Virus record (IMG/VR): IMGVR_UViG_3300028392_000030
Location: 124,001-188,000 of that record
DNA: 64,000 bases
Reading direction: 5' to 3' (one strand)
From: a virus
The translations under genes and the position numbers were made by a program. Shown piece by piece: positions 36,668 to 45,669 of this stretch; within the stretch, counting starts at the first letter, position 1, and every line of letters starts with the position of its first letter. The notes under the pieces are model-generated. The model searched no databases and was not told the origin of the DNA. It saw only the letters and a list, made by a program, of their open reading frames with translations.

Positions 36668-36693
36668 AAAAAAGCGCCGAAAGGCGCTTTTTT
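36668..36693 (+). terminator. Rho-independent terminator after gp23
   Basis: AAAAAAGCGCC-GAAA-GGCGCTTTTTT: an 11-bp stem with a GNRA loop, continuous A and U tracts, and potential to work on both strands. Confidence 0.92.
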
Positions 36694-36713
36694 GTTGGTT
36701 GTAGTTTTAGTTG

Positions 36714-36720
36714 CTAAGTA
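36714..36720 (+). promoter_or_regulatory. Variant late box, leaderless class
   Basis: CTAAGTA, one base from CTAAATA, with five bases before the ATG at 36726. The spacing equals that of other leaderless late boxes in the window. Confidence 0.4.
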
Positions 36721-36725
36721 GATTT

Positions 36726-37571
36726 ATGAACTATTCAATGTTGGTTACAACCTTTAAAAATGATATCAAGCAGTTTCAAATGTTTTGTTATTGCATGAAC
36801 AAAAATTGGAAAGGAAAGCGCGAACTGACTGTATGTATAGGATCGTGCGAAAAATCTAAACCGTACTGGGACATTGTTAATACAATGTTTGACCAAGATT
36901 GGAAAATTAAAATTTGTCCAAGTGTAGATATCTATCAAATTGGAGTTACAGAACAACAGGTCAACACGGTATACTACAGTATTGACACCGGAGCAGATGA
37001 TGTTATTGTATGGGATTGTAAAGATTTTTTACTGAGGCCTTGCGATTATAATACATTTAAAAAAGATCACAAGTATCGAATCACCTATCATTGTCAAGGG
37101 GAAAAACTTGTAGATATGGGTTATGACCTAAATGGATTAGTTGATCAACCTATTGACTATTACACTACTATCTTAAATATTCGTCCTTGGGTTTGGAATG
37201 TGCAACAATTAAAAAAATATTGGGATAGATTGCAAGAACGATTTGGACATTATCACACCTGGGGTGAATATCCTGCAGGAAATGAAATTTATGGTTACTA
37301 TATTTTTACTTTGCAGGATCCAACAAGCACAGTTGAATTCGCATCACACGAGGAAACACCGTTATTGTTTGGTGGAGGATATACTCACCAAACGTATGAG
37401 GCCATGCTGAAAGAAGTTGGTGATTTTGAGAAAAATACGGACCGTGTGGTTTGGAAGCACAGTCGTAAATTAGAAGATCCAAGATGTTTGGAGGTCACAA
37501 GACAGGTTTTAGACAAGTATGGAATTGACAAAGAAATAGTCGAAATGATTTATGGAAAAGCAATAAGTTAA
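36726..37571 (+). CDS. Glycosyltransferase-like protein (DUF6492 type)
   Basis: A 281-residue protein starting MNYSMLVTTFKNDIKQFQMF, which is like the first strand and helix of DUF6492 / GT-A-like proteins. VIVWDCKDFLLRP near residue 95 sits where the metal-binding acidic motif is expected. HTWGEYPAGNEIYGYYIFTL follows later. The likely role is sugar transfer onto a virion protein or host surface component, but the substrate is not evident. The ATG at 36726 is favoured over an in-frame TTG at 36711. It converges with the TPR-glycosyltransferase gene; their stop codons share a TTAA tetranucleotide. Confidence 0.68.
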   Translation: MNYSMLVTTFKNDIKQFQMFCYCMNKNWKGKRELTVCIGSCEKSKPYWDIVNTMFDQDWKIKICPSVDIYQIGVTEQQVNTVYYSIDTGADDVIVWDCKDFLLRPCDYNTFKKDHKYRITYHCQGEKLVDMGYDLNGLVDQPIDYYTTILNIRPWVWNVQQLKKYWDRLQERFGHYHTWGEYPAGNEIYGYYIFTLQDPTSTVEFASHEETPLLFGGGYTHQTYEAMLKEVGDFEKNTDRVVWKHSRKLEDPRCLEVTRQVLDKYGIDKEIVEMIYGKAIS

Positions 37572-38713
37572 ATCTTGTACCAACTTAAAAATTTGTGTAT
37601 TTTATCTGTGACACTAGTCCAGTCACCCATTCGAGGTTGACGGAACAAGCGGGCAGTTGAATACCAAGGACTCGAGTCTCGATCCAATAACCATCGCCAA
37701 TCAAGTGCATACTGACTCAGCATGACCCAGACTGGTCTACCCAATGCTCCGGCCAAGTGAGCTATAGCAGTATCAACACTCAGCACCACATCCATGTGCA
37801 TGATCAATGCGGCCGAGTCGGCAAAACTTCGTATAGCACCCGGGTATGCTCGAACACCCGCATCTACTAGTTGGGCCTCTTCTTCTACAGTGCAATCACA
37901 TTGTAAATTGACCCATTCGTAGCTGGGGTTTCGTTTGATCAATGCCAACATGGTCTCAAACGGCATGGCTTTGTGACGATTGATCCAGGTGTCTCTACGA
38001 CCACTCCAACAAAACCCCACACGCAGTCGGTTCTTGTGTCCTAATCGTGTTTGCCACTCTTGTTGCAATTTGGCATCGGCAGTCAAATAGAATTGCACAT
38101 TGGCCAAATTCTCAACGGTTGTTCCAATTACTCCAGGAATACTCATGATCGGTGTCCAGTAGTCAAACTCGGGCAACGGATCACCTTCGACTAGAATTGT
38201 CGGAATACTAGGACCAAGCAGCAATGGGCGAAGATTTGGGTTTAACGTTAAAATTACCTTAGCGCCACGTTCAATAATGTCGCCAATGAATCGAACAAAT
38301 TGTATATTGTCCCCGTGCCCTTGTTCACCTGTGACTAAGACTGTTTTGCCCTTGACGTCTTGACCAGTCCATCTGGGTTGTGGAAACTGTGGCAATTCGC
38401 CAGCAAGATGTTCGTAGTTCCATCTAGTTTCGTACTGTGGCCATCCACGAGCATAGTCACCGGCTAACAAATAAGCCACAGCCAAATTGAACTGTGAAGT
38501 TGGATGAGTAGGCGCCAACTGTATACTGCGTTGTAAGAATGGTATAGCACCCAACGGGTCACCCAATTCGCGTAATACGTTTCCGTAGTTGTTGAATGCT
38601 GATGCTGAATTACGATCTTCAGTTAGGGCCTGAGCATAATATTTTAACGCCAGTTCTGGGTTGTTTTCTTCTCTGGCAGTGTTGCCGTGTGCTATTAAAA
38701 GTTCTGTATCCAT
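37568..38713 (-). CDS. TPR protein with GT9/OGT-like glycosyltransferase domain
   Basis: A 381-residue protein. Residues 1-100 hold three tetratricopeptide repeats (NTAREENNPELALKYYAQAL, then ASAFNNYGNVLRELGDPLGA and HPTSQFNLAVAYLLAGDYAR). Residues about 115-381 form a GT-B type domain like those in bacterial TPR-glycosyltransferases: GKTVLVTGEQGHGDNIQFVR, RVGFCWSGRRDTW, VVLSVDTAIAHLAGALGRPV, then DWRWLLDRDSSPWYSTARL. It closely resembles bacterial proteins, which suggests acquisition from a host. It probably glycosylates virion proteins. An upstream in-frame ATG at 38761 exists, but a late box lies between the two, so 38713 is favoured. Confidence 0.84.
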   Translation of the reverse strand: MDTELLIAHGNTAREENNPELALKYYAQALTEDRNSASAFNNYGNVLRELGDPLGAIPFLQRSIQLAPTHPTSQFNLAVAYLLAGDYARGWPQYETRWNYEHLAGELPQFPQPRWTGQDVKGKTVLVTGEQGHGDNIQFVRFIGDIIERGAKVILTLNPNLRPLLLGPSIPTILVEGDPLPEFDYWTPIMSIPGVIGTTVENLANVQFYLTADAKLQQEWQTRLGHKNRLRVGFCWSGRRDTWINRHKAMPFETMLALIKRNPSYEWVNLQCDCTVEEEAQLVDAGVRAYPGAIRSFADSAALIMHMDVVLSVDTAIAHLAGALGRPVWVMLSQYALDWRWLLDRDSSPWYSTARLFRQPRMGDWTSVTDKIHKFLSWYKI

Positions 38714-38717
38714 AACA

Positions 38718-38724
38718 TATTTAC
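38718..38724 (-). promoter_or_regulatory. Late promoter box, leaderless class (TPR-glycosyltransferase)
   Basis: GTAAATA on the minus strand with four bases before the ATG at 38713. Confidence 0.52.
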
Positions 38725-38758
38725 TGCTGTGTAGTGGTACCTGTAAAATATCTATTGG

Positions 38759-38859
38759 CATAAATACTTGTCAACGTAATCATGCGTTTTATGCGGCTCT
38801 TAACCCAGCCGCGTAGTAGGCTAGAACCTACAGACTTATTCATAAGGATTAAAAACAAA
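38759..38859 (+). promoter_or_regulatory. Late promoter and structured leader of a virion gene
   Basis: CATAAATA (38759-38766) is followed by a leader of about 88 bases with two hairpins: GCGGCT/AGCCGC (38793-38812) and GTAGG/CCTAC (38816-38831). An AAGGA ribosome site precedes the ATG at 38860. Confidence 0.55.
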
Positions 38860-39807
38860 ATGGGTCGTCCACTTAAAATTAAAAAATCTACAACCATTGA
38901 TATTGGTTTCAATGACTTTGGTAATGTAACAGCTCCAGTTATTCCAGTTGGAATGACCAGCACAGAATTCTTGGGTGTAGTCGGTGGTGCTAACGCCAGC
39001 ATTGCTACTGCTGATTATCCAGTAGTTAAAATTACAGCCAACGTCAACGGTCAAGAAGGTGCCGCTTACATTATTACACAAAAAGGCACTACCAAGTATT
39101 TGGTATCAGGCGAAAACAGTGTCAATGCAGGTAGTTTCACAGCTGGCTTTAGCTATCAGATTCTGTCATTAGGCGATACTGATTGGACAGCAATTGGTGG
39201 TCCTATTACGCCAGCAGTTGGTGCTGTGTTTACTGCCACTGGTGTAGGTTCTGGTACAGGAACTGCTAGTGATTGCGGTCAATGCAGTTTGATTGCAAAT
39301 GCCACTATTAACTCAGGTGAAATGAACATGGTATTCAATGCTGATGGCAGTTCAATCTACGCCACTCGTTTGACCAACAAGTATATCTGGGATAATTCAA
39401 CTCCTCCTGTTCGTTATGCTGTGAACTTCTTTGTAGCTGGTGAAACCACTGCTGTTACACTGGGTAGTGTTGCTGTTGCCAATACTGCAGGTTGGTTCAC
39501 TGCCAATGCCAGTACCTTTACAACAGGTCAAATTATCAATGTCAGCGGAACATTAACAGGTAATGCTACAATTACTGGATATGTTGATCCAACCGTTTAT
39601 TATGTAGTTGCTACTAACGGAACAACAACCTTCCAGTTGGCCGCTTCTGAAGGTGCTGCTAACATTGTTACTGTGGCTGGTAATACACGTGGCCTTACAT
39701 TCAGTGAAGCTGTTTCGACAACTGCTAAATCTGGTGCAGAAGTTTCAACCTGGACTAATACCACTGGTCTATTGACCTTGGGCGATGTTCAGAACTATAC
39801 TTCGTAA
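38860..39807 (+). CDS. Virion structural/decoration protein
   Basis: A 315-residue, Thr/Ala/Gly-rich beta protein starting MGRPLKIKKSTTIDIGFNDF. This matches the start of structural proteins of T4-like marine phages that I recall downstream of capsid genes. The middle (SYQILSLGDTDWTAIGGPIT, then FTATGVGSGTGTASDCG) is a small repeat domain also common in phage fibre proteins. The C-terminal part is a beta-rich domain (NVSGTLTGNATITGYVDPTV). No enzymatic motif is present. It has its own late promoter, structured leader and terminator, so it is a single-gene unit and probably abundant. Confidence 0.75.
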   Translation: MGRPLKIKKSTTIDIGFNDFGNVTAPVIPVGMTSTEFLGVVGGANASIATADYPVVKITANVNGQEGAAYIITQKGTTKYLVSGENSVNAGSFTAGFSYQILSLGDTDWTAIGGPITPAVGAVFTATGVGSGTGTASDCGQCSLIANATINSGEMNMVFNADGSSIYATRLTNKYIWDNSTPPVRYAVNFFVAGETTAVTLGSVAVANTAGWFTANASTFTTGQIINVSGTLTGNATITGYVDPTVYYVVATNGTTTFQLAASEGAANIVTVAGNTRGLTFSEAVSTTAKSGAEVSTWTNTTGLLTLGDVQNYTS

Positions 39808-39821
39808 TTCGCGTAACGTCC

Positions 39822-39851
39822 AAAAAATCCCTACTGCGGTGGGGATTTTTT
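39822..39851 (+). terminator. Rho-independent terminator
   Basis: AAAAAATCCC and GGGATTTTTT around a ten-base loop, 15 bases after the stop of the virion gene. Confidence 0.9.
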
Positions 39852-39874
39852 ATGACTTTCACTATTGTATACCG

Positions 39875-39882
39875 CATAAATA
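39875..39882 (+). promoter_or_regulatory. Late promoter box
   Basis: CATAAATA, 17 bases before the ATG at 39900, with AAAAGGAT as ribosome site between. It starts the small fibre-gene unit. Confidence 0.66.
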
Positions 39883-39899
39883 ACAAAAAGGATCCTGAG

Positions 39900-40505
39900 A
39901 TGTCTACATACAAGAATACCAGTGGCGACCTAACCCTAACCGGTAACAATGGGGTTGCTACACTTACGATCAACTATGCCAATACCGTTTTCAACGGTAG
40001 TTTGACCTACACAGGTAACCTGACCACGGTTGACGACTTTATTGTGGTGGCCGCCAACAACACTGGCACTGTTACAGACATGGGTTTATTGGCTGGGATC
40101 AATGTTGGAAACGGTCTTTATGCTGGATTAAGATTTGACGCAACAATCAATGCCTGGCAGGTCAGTAGTAATGTATCAGGATTGGGTGTTGGAACTTATG
40201 CCAATATTTTAACCACAGCATCGGCGGCCAATGCTGCTGGATCCAACACACAGATACAGTTTAATCAAGGTGGTGTATTTGGTGCCAGTGGTAACTTGAC
40301 ATTTGATTATGGCAACAACAAATTGACCATGTTGGGCTATCAAGTATTTGGCAATACGGCCACTCCAGCTAACGTAGCTAATGCTGTGGCTCTATACAGC
40401 AATGTCACAGGATCAGGTGGAACAGGTCTATACTTTACATCCTCATCAGCCAACGACGAGCTGGTCAGCAAAAGCAAAGCCATAGTATTTGCAATTATAT
40501 TTTAA
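39900..40505 (+). CDS. Putative tail-fibre or virion protein
   Basis: A 201-residue protein of beta-rich, Asn/Thr/Gly-rich sequence (MSTYKNTSGDLTLTGNNGVA). It contains a short module NTQIQFNQGGVFGASGNLTF, a common phage fibre element in which a parameter string is followed by a shaft strand. I see no adhesin or enzyme motif. It is the first of a compact run (39.9-45.7 kb) of fibre-like genes that share modules. The ATG at 39900 is chosen because it follows AAAAGGATC; an in-frame start at 39852 lies upstream of the late box. Confidence 0.68.
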   Translation: MSTYKNTSGDLTLTGNNGVATLTINYANTVFNGSLTYTGNLTTVDDFIVVAANNTGTVTDMGLLAGINVGNGLYAGLRFDATINAWQVSSNVSGLGVGTYANILTTASAANAAGSNTQIQFNQGGVFGASGNLTFDYGNNKLTMLGYQVFGNTATPANVANAVALYSNVTGSGGTGLYFTSSSANDELVSKSKAIVFAIIF

Positions 40506-40514
40506 GGAACAACA

Positions 40515-40829
40515 ATGTCAATAACAACAGTATTAGTAACCAATTCAGTCAGTAACGCATACGTCAGCGGTGGCAATACTGCTATTACTTCACTGGTAAT
40601 AAACAACTACACAGCCAACACAGTTACAGCCAACGTGTATGCTGTGCCAGCAGGAGGATCGGCCAACACACAAAATTTGATTCTAACTAATTTAGAACTC
40701 ACTGGATTTGAAACTTATCAACTGTATGTGGCTGCTGAAAAGATACTGTTGGGTAACAATGACACTATACGAGCAGTAGCCAACTCTACCGGCAATCTTA
40801 ATATTGTAACCAGCTACACCACAGTCTAA
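40515..40829 (+). CDS. Small beta-rich virion protein
   Basis: A 104-residue protein, Thr/Val/Asn-rich, predicted as a single beta-sandwich (ITSLVINNYTANTVTANVYA, then LELTGFETYQLYVAAEKILL, then ILLGNNDTIRAVANSTGNLN). The pattern resembles small head-to-tail or fibre accessory beta-sandwich proteins, but no family can be named. AAGGA lies before the ATG. The stop overlaps the next start (TAATG). Confidence 0.65.
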   Translation: MSITTVLVTNSVSNAYVSGGNTAITSLVINNYTANTVTANVYAVPAGGSANTQNLILTNLELTGFETYQLYVAAEKILLGNNDTIRAVANSTGNLNIVTSYTTV

Positions 40830-41227
40830 TGGGAATTTATGTAAAAAATCGACGACTGCCGAGCGGTAGTACCGGTGTAGTATTGCCCACTGGATCATCA
40901 GAAACCCGGCCTGAATATCCAACGTTTGGTATGATTCGATACAACACTGATGTAGGACTTGTAGAATTCTTCAATGGATCAATTTGGAACACACTCAGCA
41001 CTGGTGGCAGCGTCAGCTACACAGTGGACGATTTTACCGGCAACGGAGTTCAGACTGTTTTTACAATGAGTATAGCAGAGGATGTAGCAGCAAATATTAT
41101 GGTATTTGTAGGATCAATCTATCAAGACCCAGCTACAAGTTACACAGTCAACGGTGGTTACGACATTACATTTACATCAGCACCACCTAATACTGTGCCA
41201 ATTAATGTAATTCACACCAGTAGCTAA
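40829..41227 (+). CDS. Short fibre/tail adaptor protein with shared fibre modules
   Basis: A 132-residue protein made of two modules found again in larger fibres here. Module A (residues about 17-58) is GSSETRPEYPTFGMIRYNTD plus VEFFNGSIWNTL, widespread in phage fibre proteins. Module B (about 65-132) is GNGVQTVFTMSIAEDV, then MVFVGSIYQDPATSYTVNGG and ITFTSAPP. The same A+B pair occurs near the ends of the proteins at 44,635 and around residues 1,140-1,245 of the protein at 45,889. It is probably a baseplate-proximal fibre component. It is coupled to the previous gene by TAATG. Confidence 0.7.
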   Translation: MGIYVKNRRLPSGSTGVVLPTGSSETRPEYPTFGMIRYNTDVGLVEFFNGSIWNTLSTGGSVSYTVDDFTGNGVQTVFTMSIAEDVAANIMVFVGSIYQDPATSYTVNGGYDITFTSAPPNTVPINVIHTSS

Positions 41228-41231
41228 CCGG

Positions 41232-41238
41232 CTAAATA
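41232..41238 (+). promoter_or_regulatory. Late promoter box
   Basis: CTAAATA, 19 bases before the ATG at 41258, with CAGGGATA as a weak ribosome site. Confidence 0.62.
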
Positions 41239-41257
41239 TCCTATACAGGGATAATCT

Positions 41258-44200
41258 ATGGCAGTCAATTATGTAAAAGGGCAGATTTTATCAAGCATTC
41301 TTGAAAGAGACGGCATTGACATATCCATTGCTAACGCCAATGTTGGTATTAATACTGATAGCCCTGTATCTACCCTTGAAGTAGCCGGAGTTCTTACAGT
41401 TGGCAATGTGATCATTTCCAACGTTGGCAATATCAGTGCTGGCAATGTTAATATTAACAACCTAGCTGAGCCAGTGGCCAATGCAGATGCCACAACTAAA
41501 TTTTATGTAGATCAAACAGTTGGCAATGTTGCTGGCAATATATATGGCAATTTAATTCCATTAGGAACACCCACTGACGGCAGTTTAACCACCAACGTGG
41601 CCTATCCAGGGTGGACCACTGCTACATTTGTTACCGACGGTCTAGACGATTTAAATCAAGTGGCTTTGAACATTGCTGGAAACACCTATGTGGGCAATGT
41701 TTATATTACGGCCAATGTGACATCGGGTCCAAGTCCATTGAGTGTGGCGTTTGTTGGCCACTACATTGGTAATCCTACCAGCTATCTTTGGAATTTTGGT
41801 GATGGTACAACTAGCACACTAGCAAACCCAACACATACCTATAGTAATGTGCTTGGTGGACAATTTACAGTTGTGTATACAGCCTACAACACCAATGGAA
41901 CCTACAGTGGCAATGCCAATGCTGGTGCCAAAGGATCAACAGCAACGTCAACTAATACCAATTACATTACTCTGTATACACCTTTGCCAATACCATCGTT
42001 TACCACAAGTCCTACTAGTTTAAATACAGGTAGCAGTGTAACATTGACCAATACTAGTCAGTATGCAACATCATACACAATCAACTACGGTGATGGTAAC
42101 ACAGCAGTTAATCCTGGAAATTCTTGGACCACAAACAGTCATACCTATAATAATTCAGCCAACACTGACGCTCTTCGCAGTATCACATTAACAGGTACAA
42201 ATCAAACAGCCGGTAACGCACCACCATACAGTGTAACATCTGCTGCAACTGATGTTAAAATATATACGCAACAAAGTCCAGCAATTACTGCTAACGTAAC
42301 AACAACCATTAACTACTCAGCTACCTCTGGTGGAAATGTCCAATTTAGAAACGACACTCCTGGAAGTCCTGGCAACACAGCCAGCTTTGGCGCTCAACAA
42401 TTATACAACTTCCAATGGGGAGATGGCACTGCCAATAGCAATATTAATATTCAAACTGGTCTAGCCGGCAATCCTGGCGCAGCCAATACCTCACATATTT
42501 TTGCCCTTACGGCAGGTCAACAAAATGCAGCCACCACAGTTAACTATGTGGCCAATCTTTGGTTATACACTGGCTACAGCACCAGCCCGTTCAAGTCCAG
42601 CAACGTGACCATTTCCATCGAACCAGAAGTTAGAGCTGGTTTTATAGGAACCAGTAACACTCAAACAGATGCCACAGGATTCACATCCAATGCACAGGTT
42701 GGATATCTATACACCGACTACAACGGTCTTGACCGCAGTTTGTTTAACTTTCAAAATCAAACTTCGCCCAACGTGGCCTTTGCTGGAAATGTATTCAACT
42801 GGACCTGGGGTGATACCACCAGCAACACTGGCCTGATAACTTTTGCCAATGTCTCACATTCATATCAGACAGCAGTAGGATCTCCAACTACTGGAACCAA
42901 AACAGTTGCACTACAGGCCAACGGAACACCTGGAACAATATCACAAAGTAACACACAGACCAAGACAGCATACATCACAATCTTGGCCAATCCCACAGCA
43001 CCAACAAACCTCAGTGGCTATACCAATGTGACCATATCCACAGCCAGTCAAGGCACTAGCCCGCTGTTGGCCGCTGGCGCAAAAGACAACACTGGTGGAA
43101 ATATTGCGGCCAATGGCACGTCGGTGCTTCGTGTAGCAACTACCACACCAGTTGCTACCAGCACACAAGTTCAAAATGCCAACACAGCAACTACGGGCAC
43201 ACTGACTGCTTATGTCAATAACACAGCCGCTGGTAATGTGACATTTACCACTGGCGGAAATACAGTAGGCACAGCAGGCGCATTGATTGTGTCAGCTGAC
43301 AGAGATCTGCACGTGGCCAATGCCGCTGTGCCCACAGGATTCTACAAGGTATTTTCTGCTACTATCAGCAATACTTTGGCCAGCTTGGGCACCGGTTATA
43401 ATGATTTCCAACTGAGACACACAGTATCCGGCAACACCAATACTGTAGGTATGGTCAAAGACAATTTGAATTCAGCACCTACCTTGGTGACCAGCAACGT
43501 GATCATGGCCGGCAATGTCACTGGAACCTACACTTACATTTCGGGTATTCCATATTACAGTGCTACAGGCAGTCCAAGTGTTACAGTGGCCACTTTAGAA
43601 TTACAAAACTTTACTGGCCAAACTTTCCGTAGTGCTGATCCAATGACATTGAGTGCTGGATCAGCCATAGAAGGCACCGGATCAATCATTGCCGCACAGA
43701 CCAAAACTTTGGCTCAGATCAACGGAACATCTAGTATGCTTACTGGCAGCAATGTCAATGCCAACGTGGGTATCGTATCAAACTATACTATGGGCAATCT
43801 CAATGTGTTGATCAATGGAGCCGTTAATGCTGTGGCCAATGTGGGAGCCAACATATTCAACGTGATTGGTACCAGCACCACAGTTCAGTTACCGACCAAG
43901 ATACAGGTCAATGCCGCGGCCAATACCGGCATCAGTGAAGGCAACATTGCAGTCAGTGTAACATTGGGTTCTGTATACACTGACAACGGTTTACGTATAA
44001 CTGGGTTTGGAGCTGCTAGCAACACACCAGCATTCAGCGGCAGCACGAATTACTATACCGGTAATGTATGGACCGGTGTGCAAACTATTGCAGGAACTCA
44101 AGACGCAGTTGACCGGTATGGTGTAGTTAAACATTATGTAACTGACTTGAGTACCGGATATTTGCCAGTGGGACCTGATCTTGCCACAGGACGCAGCGGA

Positions 44201-44635
44201 CTACAATACTTTACTTTTGCTTTCCGCAGAGCCACAATGGCCAACTTTGACATTAGACTTACAACTACTACCGGCGTTGCCGGCATGTGGATTGCGGCCC
44301 CAGGTACAACCATTGACACAGGTGGATTCAGCTCACCTACTCCAGGCTTTCCTGGGCCAACCTCAACACTCAATGGTTGGTTGAGCTGTTCACTACAGTA
44401 TAACGGATCGGGTGTGCCGGGCGCAAACATAGCCGGAGGCGGTAACGGAACCAATGGTGTTGCATTGACCGGTGCTGACGTTGTGCCACTCAACTCGGCT
44501 ATTGCCAATGTGGGCTATACCATGACACTAGGTTCGCAAAACTCCAGCAACAGCACAGGCAATAATATTTTGGTTCGTATAGCACTGAGTAGTGGACAAA
44601 CCATAACTGCACTTTCGATAGGAGACGCTGCATAA
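41258..44635 (+). CDS. Large tail-fibre adhesin with PKD-like domains
   Basis: A 1,125-residue protein. The N-terminus (about 1-120) has fibre-type repeats and the AEPVANADATTKFYVDQTVG connector common in phage fibres. Four PKD/Ig-like domains follow, at about 155-215, 245-320, 340-447 and 454-567. They are marked by YLWNFGDGTTS, YTINYGDGNT, YNFQWGDGTA and FNWTWGDTTSN, each preceding a Thr-His-x-Tyr-like strand (PTHTYSNV, SHTYNNS, SHIFALT, SHSYQTA). PKD domains are extracellular binding or spacer modules, often tied to polysaccharide recognition. Residues 570-1,125 are beta-rich with Asn/Thr repeats and a Gly/Pro-rich loop. The stop is coupled to the next gene (TAATG). Confidence 0.82.
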   Translation: MAVNYVKGQILSSILERDGIDISIANANVGINTDSPVSTLEVAGVLTVGNVIISNVGNISAGNVNINNLAEPVANADATTKFYVDQTVGNVAGNIYGNLIPLGTPTDGSLTTNVAYPGWTTATFVTDGLDDLNQVALNIAGNTYVGNVYITANVTSGPSPLSVAFVGHYIGNPTSYLWNFGDGTTSTLANPTHTYSNVLGGQFTVVYTAYNTNGTYSGNANAGAKGSTATSTNTNYITLYTPLPIPSFTTSPTSLNTGSSVTLTNTSQYATSYTINYGDGNTAVNPGNSWTTNSHTYNNSANTDALRSITLTGTNQTAGNAPPYSVTSAATDVKIYTQQSPAITANVTTTINYSATSGGNVQFRNDTPGSPGNTASFGAQQLYNFQWGDGTANSNINIQTGLAGNPGAANTSHIFALTAGQQNAATTVNYVANLWLYTGYSTSPFKSSNVTISIEPEVRAGFIGTSNTQTDATGFTSNAQVGYLYTDYNGLDRSLFNFQNQTSPNVAFAGNVFNWTWGDTTSNTGLITFANVSHSYQTAVGSPTTGTKTVALQANGTPGTISQSNTQTKTAYITILANPTAPTNLSGYTNVTISTASQGTSPLLAAGAKDNTGGNIAANGTSVLRVATTTPVATSTQVQNANTATTGTLTAYVNNTAAGNVTFTTGGNTVGTAGALIVSADRDLHVANAAVPTGFYKVFSATISNTLASLGTGYNDFQLRHTVSGNTNTVGMVKDNLNSAPTLVTSNVIMAGNVTGTYTYISGIPYYSATGSPSVTVATLELQNFTGQTFRSADPMTLSAGSAIEGTGSIIAAQTKTLAQINGTSSMLTGSNVNANVGIVSNYTMGNLNVLINGAVNAVANVGANIFNVIGTSTTVQLPTKIQVNAAANTGISEGNIAVSVTLGSVYTDNGLRITGFGAASNTPAFSGSTNYYTGNVWTGVQTIAGTQDAVDRYGVVKHYVTDLSTGYLPVGPDLATGRSGLQYFTFAFRRATMANFDIRLTTTTGVAGMWIAAPGTTIDTGGFSSPTPGFPGPTSTLNGWLSCSLQYNGSGVPGANIAGGGNGTNGVALTGADVVPLNSAIANVGYTMTLGSQNSSNSTGNNILVRIALSSGQTITALSIGDAA

Positions 44636-45669
44636 TGGCTGCCTCATTTGGTGAAAGTCAAAAACTAGATTATCTTTGGAAGAAAGTTGGTTACGGTGTA
44701 GCCAAAACTTCTATACCTCCGCCGGGAAGTGGCAGTAAAGAAGCTTTTAACGAAAGCATACCCAGTCCCCTGCTGTATCGTGGTGATTTGGTCTGGACCA
44801 ACAGCGGTGACGTTCCTGCAACTCCGCCCAGCAACACCAGCTCCATAGTTCAAGTTTACAAAGATGGTGGCGGTGCTGGATACAGCCCCACAGTGCAATG
44901 TACCGAAGACCTAACAGCGCCCGACAATCAAACTTGGAAAACCAATCTTACCAACTGGATACCCACACAATTTGGTGACAACTATTTGGTAGTGGTTTAC
45001 GTAGACACCACAGGATCTACTACTCCACAAACCACTGGCACTAGACTGTTCCAAACCGGTTCTGGTAATGACGACACCTGGTTCTTTGATTATCAGGCCG
45101 GTGTCCTAAACTTCAATGGTGCTAATATACCATCAGTAATCACCGGCGGCGTCACAGGCAAATCTGTGTTTATTGTGGGCTATAGATATGTAGGACCATT
45201 TGGTGTCGCAGGCACAGCTCTATTGGGCAACTTGACCATAAGCAATACCACAATCAGCAGCAGTTTGGCCAATGCTACAATTACATTACAGCCTACTGGC
45301 ACTGGTGTAGTCAGTATCGATACCACAACTGGCCTGATATTGCCAGTGGGTAATACTGCCCAACGTCCTAGTCCAGCCGCAACAGGCACCACAAGATTCA
45401 ACAGCACCACTGGACTGATAGAAGTTTACAACGGTAATGCTTGGAATTCTACCAGTCAAGCAGTGACCAATCAAACACTCAACGGCAACGGAACTGCCAC
45501 TGCATTTACATTAAATCGCAGCACAACTACAGCGGCTGCATTGGTCATGTTGAATGGTATTACGCAGGTTCCTGATCAATCTTATTCGATGTCGCCCAGT
45601 CCCAGTACCAATCTAGTGTTTACAGAAGCGCCGGCTACAGGTGACGTAATAGACATCAGATTCTTGTAA
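44635..45669 (+). CDS. Tail-fibre protein with shared C-terminal modules
   Basis: A 344-residue protein. Residues 1-190 form a unique folded part (MAASFGESQKLDYLWKKVGY, then DDTWFFDYQAGVLNFNGANI). A short fibre repeat follows, then module A (PVGNTAQRPSPAATGTTRFN plus IEVYNGNAWNST) and module B (GNGTATAFTLNRSTTTAAAL, then FTEAPATGDVIDIRF). It is translated together with the PKD adhesin and probably sits with it in one fibre. No receptor-binding function is assigned. Confidence 0.74.
   Translation: MAASFGESQKLDYLWKKVGYGVAKTSIPPPGSGSKEAFNESIPSPLLYRGDLVWTNSGDVPATPPSNTSSIVQVYKDGGGAGYSPTVQCTEDLTAPDNQTWKTNLTNWIPTQFGDNYLVVVYVDTTGSTTPQTTGTRLFQTGSGNDDTWFFDYQAGVLNFNGANIPSVITGGVTGKSVFIVGYRYVGPFGVAGTALLGNLTISNTTISSSLANATITLQPTGTGVVSIDTTTGLILPVGNTAQRPSPAATGTTRFNSTTGLIEVYNGNAWNSTSQAVTNQTLNGNGTATAFTLNRSTTTAAALVMLNGITQVPDQSYSMSPSPSTNLVFTEAPATGDVIDIRFL

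Noticed and set aside
38714-38761. Upstream start of the TPR-glycosyltransferase
   Set aside because: A late box lies between, and the first tetratricopeptide helix begins at the later ATG.
38782-38859. N-terminal extension of the virion gene from an upstream ATG
   Set aside because: It lies in the hairpin-rich leader and would add a basic peptide unlike relatives; AAGGA before 38860 marks the start.
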